Positions 1 to 5,075 of a DNA stretch of 5,075 bases are shown piece by piece. This DNA is from Acidimicrobiaceae bacterium (GTDB lineage Bacteria; Actinomycetota; Acidimicrobiia; Acidimicrobiales; Ilumatobacteraceae): positions 1 to 5,075 of the forward strand of contig CANKUF010000072.1 in the NCBI GenBank assembly GCA_947486675.1, in the 5' to 3' direction. Position 1 is the stretch's first letter, and each line of letters opens with the position of its first letter. Under the pieces are notes generated by a model that worked only from the letters and a program-made list of their open reading frames with translations, searched no databases and was not told the origin of the DNA. The position numbers were made by a program, and so were the translations under genes.

Positions 1-2471
1 ACCACCAATCCTTTGGCGTTAAAGAACCATTGTTCAATCAGGACATCAGTTTTTACGTATTCCGATTGCCGTTTGCCGAGTTTGTTGTCAATTGGTTCTT
101 TGGTGCACTTGTGCTCATCACCATTGTTACCGCAGCGATTCACTATCTCAATGGTGGAATTCGCTTACAGGTACAAGGTCGCAAAGTTACGCCGCAAGCG
201 AAAGCACATCTATCGGTGTTGTTTGCAGGTCTTGCCGTCATTAGGGCTGCAAGCTATTGGCTATCGCGTTTTTCACTCACTAATTCAAATCGCGGTGTTG
301 TTCAAGGAGCCACGTACACCGACGTGAACGCTCAATTGCCAGCGACCAACTTGATGATCTTGGTGTCATTCGCTGTCGCGGCGTTGTTCTTATGGAATGT
401 TCGACAAAAGGGTTGGAGAATTCCTGTCCTTGCGACATTGATGTGGATGTTGGTCGCAGTCGTTGCGGGGACTATCTATCCAGCAGTAATTCAACGCTTT
501 TCAGTTCAGCCAAACGTAAGCACGAAAGAGCTTCCATATATTGAGCACAACTTGGTTGCAACGAAATCAGCATTCAATATTGATGATGTTGCACAGGAGT
601 CTCTGACGTTTGGTCCAATTAGCGCAACCGATGTTTCAGCAAATGAGACCCCGCTGCGCGATGTCCGCCAACTAGATCCGTTAGAGATGCGCGATCGTTT
701 CGCATTGGATGAAGGAAAGACTTCGTTCTATGCCATTCGCGACCTTGACGTTGACCGGTATGTCATTGACGGTCGATTGCAACAAGTCATCCTTGGTGCA
801 CGAGAACTCAACACTGACGGTATTCCAAACCGCACATGGGTTTCGCGCCACTTGATTTACACGCACGGCTGCGGGCTTGTTGCTGCGCCGGCAAGTCGCG
901 TCACCACAGATGGTCGTCCTACTTACATCGATCTTGGAGTTAAAACTCCACAGTTGTATGTAGGCGAAGGGCTAGAGGGTTATTCGATCGTTGGAACCAA
1001 TCAAATTGAACAAGCCTGTCCAGACACGAAAGCAACCCCATACACGGGAACTGGTGGAGTGAAACTTTCATCTCCAGTTCGACGCGTTGCGTTTGCGTTG
1101 AATTTCGGTGAGTTCAACCTGTTTGGTTCGAATCTCATTTCGACTGATTCGCGCATCATGTGGATTCGCAATGTGAAAGAGCGAGTGCAGAAGATTGCTC
1201 CATTTTTCAATTATGACTCTGATCCGTATCCAGCAGTAGTCGACGGGAAAGTGGTGTGGATTCTTGATGCGTTCACGACAACTAGCCGTTACCCAAACTC
1301 GCAATCAGCAAACACCGATCAGTTGTCTGCAGGTTCGGGGCTGAATACGACATTTAACTATGTTCGCAACAGCGTGAAGGTAGTTGTTGATGCATATTCC
1401 GGAGAAGCAACGTTTTACCAAGTGGATGCGAATGATCCAATTGCAAATACATGGGGCAAAGTGTTTCCAAAACTGCTCACGCCGGTTTCAGAAGCTTCAA
1501 CAGAGTTGATTGCCCACTTCCGCTACCCGGAAGACCTGTTCCGAGTACAAACCAATATGTATGGTCGCTATCAATTCAATGATCCAACGCTATTTTTCAA
1601 TCGCGACGCGGCGTGGAGCGTTGCTCAAGCTCCACCTGGTGAGCCAGAAGCAACAACGGGAGTAATTGGCGCAACTGATCCTGCGTTAACTCCGGATTTG
1701 ATCAATGTGCAGGATGCAAACGTCGCTCGATTTGAACCGTATTTCACGATCTTCCATGCACCTGGAGCGACAGAGACAAATGGCGTGTTTTCAATGTTGC
1801 GCCCGTTTGTTCCATTCTCTTCAGATAACGCGCGTAAAGAATTGCGCGCACTCATGGTCGTATCGAGTGACCCTCGAACGTACGGCGAGTTGAAGGTGTA
1901 CACAGTGGGAGAGCCATTGCCAGAAGGCCCTGCCACGGTTGCTGCAGAATTCGGAAGCGATCCAGCGGTTTCGCAGCAAGTGACACTGCTTGACCAGCGT
2001 GGATCTCGCGTGGTGTTCGGCGACCTGCAAATGGTGCCAGTTGGCAAGGGATTGGTCTACGTTCGACCACTCTTCGTTCGACCTGATGATGCTTCTGCTC
2101 GTCAAGTGTTCGTGCGAAAAATCCTCGCGTCCTACAACAACAAGGTGGTGATTGCAGACGATTTAACGACTGCAATCACGCGATTGTTCCCTGGATATAC
2201 AGGTTCACTCGGTGATCGTGTTGGCGACAGCCAAGTACCTGCACCAGATGCAACTACGCCAGACACAGGTGGAACAACAGCGACCACCGTGCCAAGCAGT
2301 GTTCCTTCTGGTGCACAGACCGCACCTGACTTATTGGCGCAAGCAGAGACGTTGTTTGATCAAGCAGATGCTGCGTTGGCGCAATCTCCACCAGATTTTT
2401 CTACGTATCAAATGAAGTTGTCGCAGGCGCGAGAACTTATTCGACAAGCACTGCAGATTATTGGCAACTAA
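1..2471 (+). CDS. UPF0182 family membrane protein, 5'-truncated by the window edge
   Basis: The reading frame is open from base 3 to the TAA at 2469-2471, giving 822 visible residues. The TTG at base 30 is not the real start, because the codons before it (reading FGVKEP) already match the family, so the N-terminus lies upstream. Counting from base 3, hydrophobic helices lie near residues 25-48, 68-87, 113-131 and 140-163. UPF0182 proteins usually have about seven N-terminal helices, so roughly three are missing here. Family hallmarks visible are GATYTDVNA (102-110), the RHLIYTHG block (282-289), a DPYP motif (407-410) followed by VVDGKVVWILDAFTT, and RYPEDLF further on. A large, probably extracytoplasmic domain follows the helices. 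The tail has a Pro/Thr/Ser-rich linker (about 742-777) and a final amphipathic helix (778-822). The biochemical function of the family is unknown. Assignment to the family is firm; any role is not claimed. Confidence 0.95.
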   Translation, partial: HQSFGVKEPLFNQDISFYVFRLPFAEFVVNWFFGALVLITIVTAAIHYLNGGIRLQVQGRKVTPQAKAHLSVLFAGLAVIRAASYWLSRFSLTNSNRGVVQGATYTDVNAQLPATNLMILVSFAVAALFLWNVRQKGWRIPVLATLMWMLVAVVAGTIYPAVIQRFSVQPNVSTKELPYIEHNLVATKSAFNIDDVAQESLTFGPISATDVSANETPLRDVRQLDPLEMRDRFALDEGKTSFYAIRDLDVDRYVIDGRLQQVILGARELNTDGIPNRTWVSRHLIYTHGCGLVAAPASRVTTDGRPTYIDLGVKTPQLYVGEGLEGYSIVGTNQIEQACPDTKATPYTGTGGVKLSSPVRRVAFALNFGEFNLFGSNLISTDSRIMWIRNVKERVQKIAPFFNYDSDPYPAVVDGKVVWILDAFTTTSRYPNSQSANTDQLSAGSGLNTTFNYVRNSVKVVVDAYSGEATFYQVDANDPIANTWGKVFPKLLTPVSEASTELIAHFRYPEDLFRVQTNMYGRYQFNDPTLFFNRDAAWSVAQAPPGEPEATTGVIGATDPALTPDLINVQDANVARFEPYFTIFHAPGATETNGVFSMLRPFVPFSSDNARKELRALMVVSSDPRTYGELKVYTVGEPLPEGPATVAAEFGSDPAVSQQVTLLDQRGSRVVFGDLQMVPVGKGLVYVRPLFVRPDDASARQVFVRKILASYNNKVVIADDLTTAITRLFPGYTGSLGDRVGDSQVPAPDATTPDTGGTTATTVPSSVPSGAQTAPDLLAQAETLFDQADAALAQSPPDFSTYQMKLSQARELIRQALQIIGN

Positions 2472-2497
2472 TCGTTAGCGAGATTCGCGAATAATCT
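2455..2497. repeat. Inverted repeats spanning the tail-to-tail gene junction
   Basis: A perfect 8-base inverted repeat, AGATTATT (2455-2462) and AATAATCT (2490-2497), encloses two small perfect hairpins: CTAA-TCG-TTAG (2468-2478) and GCGA-GAT-TCGC (2478-2488), which share one base. The first hairpin contains both stop codons, TAA of the upstream gene and TTA (complement of TAA) of the convergent gene. The RNA could fold as a branched structure on either strand. There is no T-tract after it, so it is not a classic intrinsic terminator. It may slow or end convergent transcription, or be chance in short AT-rich codons. Confidence 0.35.
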
Positions 2498-2858
2498 CTG
2501 CCAGCATTGCAAGGTCTTGACGAAACGCAATTTCATAACGGGCTTGCTCGTTGGCGATACGTGTTTGGTTGATGCGGAGTTGTTCTACAGCTGCGAGCGA
2601 AGCAGGATCTTCCTGTTTTTCAAGCAGTGCCTGAATTTCATTTCCAAGTTCATGTAATTGGTTTGACATTTCGGCGTTCGTGGCGGAAAGACGACCATCG
2701 AACACGGTCAGTCGTTGCTCAAGTGTGTTGATTGCAGCAGTGACAAGCGAAAGCTCATTCGTGCGTTTGGTGACTTCTGAGCGAAGCGATTGCAGTTCTG
2801 TGCGAACCGCATCAAGATCGGTAACGGTTGCTTTTGGGGTTCGAGCGAAAAGTGCCAT
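2475..2858 (-). CDS. Small coiled-coil protein of unknown family
   Basis: This 127-residue protein is not one I recognise. It has a short basic N-terminus (MALFARTPKA), then an uninterrupted 3-4 hydrophobic heptad pattern: L15, V18, L22, L25, V29, then L36, V39, I43, L46, L50, F53, L57, M64 and L71, about eight heptads, with polar residues R32, T60 and Q67 at some core positions. A break at E83-D84-P85 leads into a second helix (about 86-126) rich in Q, N, R and A, ending in RQDLAMLAEIIRESR. There is no signal peptide, membrane helix or catalytic motif, so it is likely a cytosolic oligomerising or scaffold protein. The ATG at 2858-2856 has no Shine-Dalgarno sequence before it (the upstream bases on its strand are CACCACACCCACC), and no nearby in-frame start is better. 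It converges on the UPF0182 gene with three bases between the stop codons, and lies back to back with the tRNA gene. The consistent heptad phasing argues that this is a real gene and not a shadow. Confidence 0.75.
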   Translation of the reverse strand: MALFARTPKATVTDLDAVRTELQSLRSEVTKRTNELSLVTAAINTLEQRLTVFDGRLSATNAEMSNQLHELGNEIQALLEKQEDPASLAAVEQLRINQTRIANEQARYEIAFRQDLAMLAEIIRESR

Positions 2859-2894
2859 GGTGGGTGTGGTGATGCAGGTGTTTTGGGGCGAAGG

Positions 2895-2924
2895 TTGCTA
2901 TCTCTATGGTGTGCTCGCTACCGT
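2895..2924 (+). promoter_or_regulatory. Probable promoter of the initiator tRNA gene
   Basis: TTGCTA (2895-2900) resembles a -35 box and TACCGT (2919-2924) fits the TAnnnT pattern of a -10 box, with an 18-base spacer. Transcription would start near 2931, about seven bases before the mature tRNA 5' end at 2938. This is a plausible short leader for RNase P processing. The match is by eye and the -35 is imperfect. Confidence 0.5.
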
Positions 2925-2937
2925 ACAACTTCTACGA

Positions 2938-3014
<77 letters not shown>

Positions 3015-3019
3015 AGGTC

Positions 3020-3049
3020 AAAAGGTCCCCGGTTCGCCGGGGGCCTTTT
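3020..3049 (+). terminator. Intrinsic terminator of the tRNA gene
   Basis: A 13-pair hairpin has arms at 3020-3032 (AAAAGGTCCCCGG) and 3037-3049 (CCGGGGGCCTTTT), with one T:G wobble and a TTCG loop. The TTTT of the 3' arm, followed by GTATATGT, serves as the T-tract. It begins five bases after the tRNA CCA, so transcription should end right after the tRNA and not run into the FKBP gene. The A-run on the 5' side makes it almost symmetric, so it could also stop transcription on the other strand. Confidence 0.92.
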
Positions 3050-3078
3050 GTATATGTGGGCTAAGCACCTAGTTGCGT

Positions 3079-3094
3079 TGTTATCCTGCCTGAA
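3079..3094 (+). promoter_or_regulatory. Extended -10 promoter for a leaderless FKBP mRNA
   Basis: TGT-TATCCT (3079-3087) matches an extended -10 element (TGn then TAnnnT). Six bases (3088-3093) separate it from the A of the ATG at 3094, exactly where transcription would be expected to start. No Shine-Dalgarno sequence is present, and an in-frame TGA at 3091-3093 blocks any earlier start. The mRNA is therefore probably leaderless, common in Actinobacteria. No good -35 box is visible, which an extended -10 can tolerate. Confidence 0.6.
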
Positions 3095-3468
3095 TGTCAA
3101 ATAACAAGCCAACAGTCACGATTCCACAAGAAGCACCACCAGCAGAGTTGGTAAAGACCGACATCACTGTTGGATCCGGCGATGAAGCCGTGAAGGGCAA
3201 AAATGTTTCAGTGCACTACGTGGGAGTTGCATGGAGCAACGGCCAAGAGTTTGACGCATCATGGAATCGCGGCGACGCATTTGAATTCCGATTGGGTGCA
3301 GGTCAAGTTATTCAAGGATGGGATGACGGTGTTGCAGGAATGAAAGTTGGCGGACGTCGTCAACTCACGATTCCACCAGACATGGGATATGGAAGTCGCG
3401 GTGCAGGCGGAGTAATAAAAGGTGGAGAAACGCTTGTGTTTGTTGTTGATTTGTTGAATGTTTTTTAA
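3094..3468 (+). CDS. FKBP-type peptidyl-prolyl cis-trans isomerase
   Basis: This 124-residue protein is a single FKBP domain (about residues 20-124) after a short Pro-rich N-terminal extension (1-19). It catalyses cis-trans isomerisation of X-Pro bonds during protein folding. Aligned by eye with human FKBP12, the active-site pocket is intact: Y42 (Y26), F53 and D54 (F36, D37), F63 (F46), V72 and I73 (V55, I56), W76 (W59), Y99 (Y82), I108 (near I90/I91) and F116 (F99). Motifs include VHYVGV, VIQGWDDGV, GMKVGGRRQLTIPP and GYGSRGAGG. There is no signal peptide, lipobox or membrane helix, so it acts in the cytoplasm, and the small size resembles simple FKBPs and not SlyD or trigger factor. An in-frame TGA immediately before the ATG fixes this start. 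It lies downstream of the tRNA terminator and has its own candidate promoter. The next gene starts 72 bases on, with a separate candidate promoter. No convincing terminator follows the TAA. Confidence 0.96.
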   Translation: MSNNKPTVTIPQEAPPAELVKTDITVGSGDEAVKGKNVSVHYVGVAWSNGQEFDASWNRGDAFEFRLGAGQVIQGWDDGVAGMKVGGRRQLTIPPDMGYGSRGAGGVIKGGETLVFVVDLLNVF

Positions 3469-3500
3469 CTAACCACGGGTAGGCTTATTGCAACAGAACT

Positions 3501-3539
3501 TTGTGCAACACACGTTGTGCATATAAAGAACTGGTGAGT
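3501..3539 (+). promoter_or_regulatory. Promoter region with repeated TTGTGCA, upstream of the oxidoreductase
   Basis: A good -10 box, TATAAA (3522-3527), would start transcription near 3534, a few bases before the ATG at 3541. Two copies of TTGTGCA (3501-3507 and 3515-3521) lie directly upstream, and CAAC-ACAC-GTTG (3506-3517) forms a short inverted repeat between them. These overlap the expected -35 zone, where TTGTGC (3501-3506) is only 15 bases from the -10. This is the kind of place a repressor or activator could bind. GGTGAG (3533-3538) is a weak ribosome site but sits very close to the start codon. Confidence 0.4.
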
Positions 3540-3540
3540 A

Positions 3541-4827
3541 ATGAATATCTTGGTAATCGGTGCAGGTGGCGTAGGCGCTTCAATGGCGTCTATCGCTGAG
3601 ACCCGATCGTTTTTCACGCAATTTGTCCTAGCGGACATTTCTCTTTCTCGCGCCGAAGAGGCAATTGCTCAACTTGACGATCGATCAAAATTTGTCGCAG
3701 AGCAGGTCGATGCGCGTGACATGACAGCCATTAAGGCGCTGATTCAAAAAGTGAAAGCTGACGTTGTCGTAAACGCTTGTGATCCACGCATGAATGAGCC
3801 AATTTTCAATGCTGCTTATGAAGCACATTGCAATTACATCGACATGGCAATGAACTTGAGTGAACCGCACGCATCAAACCCTTATGAGGAAGTGGGTTCG
3901 CCGTTAGGTGCAGACCAATTAGCTGCCGACCAAGCGTGGCGCGATCGCGGTCTACTTGCACTCGTTGGCATGGGAGTTGAGCCAGGACTCAGTGATGTGT
4001 TTGCTCGCTATGCAGCCGACAACCTGTTCGACACCATTGATGAAATCGGTGTGCGCGACGGATCAAACCTGTCAATTGACGGACTTGACTTCGCTCCAAC
4101 ATTTTCAATTTGGACGACCATTGAAGAATGCTTGAACCCACCAATTGTTTGGGAAAAGAATCGTGGTCTCTATACAACCGACTGTTTTTCGGAACCCGAA
4201 GTATTTCACTTTCCAGCAGGAATTGGTCCTTACGAGTGTGTCAACGTAGAGCACGAAGAAGTGTTGCTCATTCCTCGCGAAATTGATTGCAACAGAGTGA
4301 CGTTCAAGTACAGCCTTGGCGCAGAATTCATTGACTGGCTAAAGACGTTTGCATATCTTGGTCTGGACAGCACAGAACATGTGCGCGTAGGAGACGTGAG
4401 TGTTTCGCCACGTGACGTTTTGGCCGCAGTGCTTCCTAACCCCGCAAAGTTGGGACACCTGATGCATGGCAAAACATGTGCAGGAACCTGGGTTCGCGGA
4501 ACCTATGACGGCAAACCACGCGAGGTGTACCTGTATCACGTTGCAGATAACGAGACGACCATGCGCGACTGGGGATCCCAAGCCGTGTTGTGGCAAACCG
4601 CAATTTGTCCTGTTGTTGCACTTGAACTTCTGGCAAATGGAAGTTGGAAGTCCACAGGTGTTCGAGGTGCTGAAGCCTTTAATGCTGATCCATTCCTTAA
4701 CTTGCTCGGCGATTATGGCGCGCATCACGGAATGGTGGAAATGGGTCCAGGTTTATGGCCAAGTCCAAAACCAACCGGCCAACCTGGCTGGGATCGCCCA
4801 GTAAAGCGCGCAATTCGATTGAACTAG
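3541..4827 (+). CDS. Saccharopine dehydrogenase family oxidoreductase (Lys9/carboxynorspermidine synthase-like)
   Basis: The 428-residue protein begins with a Rossmann fold: GAGGVG (7-12) is the dinucleotide-binding GxGxxG, and D32 at the end of the second strand suggests a preference for NAD(H) over NADP(H). Next come VVVNACDP (75-82), NYIDMAM (98-104) and GMGVEPGLSD (143-152), typical of the saccharopine dehydrogenase NADP-binding domain. The C-terminal half is the family's catalytic and dimerisation region. Relatives reduce an imine formed between an amino acid and an aldehyde or keto acid, or run the reverse: saccharopine dehydrogenase in lysine metabolism and carboxynorspermidine synthase in polyamine synthesis. 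Length fits this group (about 400-450 residues). The substrate cannot be read from the sequence, and no lysine or polyamine gene is in the window. The in-frame TGA at 3535-3537 makes the ATG at 3541 the first possible start in this local frame. It probably shares a transcript with the next gene, which begins two bases after its TAG. Confidence 0.9.
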   Translation: MNILVIGAGGVGASMASIAETRSFFTQFVLADISLSRAEEAIAQLDDRSKFVAEQVDARDMTAIKALIQKVKADVVVNACDPRMNEPIFNAAYEAHCNYIDMAMNLSEPHASNPYEEVGSPLGADQLAADQAWRDRGLLALVGMGVEPGLSDVFARYAADNLFDTIDEIGVRDGSNLSIDGLDFAPTFSIWTTIEECLNPPIVWEKNRGLYTTDCFSEPEVFHFPAGIGPYECVNVEHEEVLLIPREIDCNRVTFKYSLGAEFIDWLKTFAYLGLDSTEHVRVGDVSVSPRDVLAAVLPNPAKLGHLMHGKTCAGTWVRGTYDGKPREVYLYHVADNETTMRDWGSQAVLWQTAICPVVALELLANGSWKSTGVRGAEAFNADPFLNLLGDYGAHHGMVEMGPGLWPSPKPTGQPGWDRPVKRAIRLN

Positions 4828-4829
4828 TT

Positions 4830-5075
4830 GTGCAGCGAAGTACCGCGCGTTTAGTTTGTGCTGGAAGCGCAATCGTTGCGGCAACTGCACTGATGTGGTC
4901 GGATACCGCAATTACGTGGTGGACCAACATCATTGAATTCGCTTTACGCGTGAACGAATCTGCAACTACTGGAGTTCTTGAACGCCGACCATCTGGTGAC
5001 GCCGACCTTCACGCATTGGTGTGGGGAGCGTGTGCATTGCTGGTTGCTTATGCAGCGCATGCAGTAAACATTCGG
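4830..5075 (+). CDS. Probable small membrane protein, 3' end outside the window
   Basis: A GTG at 4830 opens a frame that runs without a stop to the last base (82 complete codons), two bases after the oxidoreductase TAG, an arrangement typical of translational coupling. The N-terminus VQRSTAR is basic and leads into a hydrophobic stretch (LVCAGSAIVAATALMW, about residues 8-23), like a signal anchor. A loop containing WW (30-31) and charged residues follows, and a second hydrophobic stretch (about 60-79, LHALVWGACALLVAYAAHAV) reaches the window edge. No family is recognised. There is no Shine-Dalgarno sequence at the GTG; an ATG at 4893 (codon 22) is an alternative start but would remove the first hydrophobic segment. 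The other forward frames are closed by stop codons. The product is probably membrane-bound, role unknown. Confidence 0.6.
   Translation, partial: MQRSTARLVCAGSAIVAATALMWSDTAITWWTNIIEFALRVNESATTGVLERRPSGDADLHALVWGACALLVAYAAHAVNIR

Noticed and set aside
30..32. TTG as the start codon of the UPF0182 gene
   Set aside because: The frame continues upstream to base 3 with family-like residues, so the true start is before the window.
1625..2047. 140-codon open frame on the minus strand
   Set aside because: It lies entirely inside the strongly supported UPF0182 gene, has no recognisable motif, and its composition looks like a reverse-strand shadow.
3466..3484. Possible terminator after FKBP (CTAACC-ACG-GGTAG)
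   Set aside because: Only five pairs with a bulge and no following T-tract; the T-run lies before it, not after.
4339..4728. 129-codon open frame on the minus strand
   Set aside because: It is contained in the oxidoreductase gene, is rich in Cys and His with no domain pattern, and overlaps other minus-strand shadows.
4697..4933. 78-codon minus-strand open frame crossing the oxidoreductase 3' end
   Set aside because: It overlaps two better-supported plus-strand genes and shows no domain or start signal.

Overview
This 5,075-base window looks like ordinary chromosomal DNA from a Gram-positive, actinobacterium-like bacterium of moderate GC (about half G+C, judged by eye). The largest protein is a UPF0182-family membrane protein, a family common in Actinobacteria. 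Translation signals are weak, with at least one strong leaderless candidate, and codon use is not high-GC. A planktonic member of class Acidimicrobiia would fit, but that placement is inference and needs a homology search. There is no sign of a phage, transposon, CRISPR array or other obvious mobile element.

Layout, left to right. Bases 1-2471 (+) hold the 3' part of a UPF0182-family gene whose start lies before the window; the visible protein has four membrane helices, a large soluble domain and a Pro/Thr-rich tail. Bases 2475-2858 (-) hold a small, convergent, unrecognised coiled-coil protein, only three bases from the previous stop. Bases 2938-3014 (+) are an initiator tRNA (fMet, anticodon CAT) with an encoded CCA end, a plausible promoter upstream and a strong hairpin terminator at 3020-3049. 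Bases 3094-3468 (+) encode a cytosolic FKBP-type peptidyl-prolyl isomerase, apparently from a leaderless mRNA with an extended -10 promoter. Bases 3541-4827 (+) encode a saccharopine dehydrogenase/carboxynorspermidine synthase-like oxidoreductase. Bases 4830 to the window end (+) hold the start of another gene, probably a small membrane protein, read in the same direction two bases after the oxidoreductase stop.

The genes do not form one obvious pathway. The tRNA is a self-contained unit, FKBP has its own promoter, and the oxidoreductase plus the partial downstream membrane gene probably form an operon. I do not see a convincing undescribed system. The points most worth a second look are the unknown ten-heptad coiled-coil protein, the C1:C72 form of the initiator tRNA, the FKBP leaderless promoter, and the incomplete gene coupled to the oxidoreductase.
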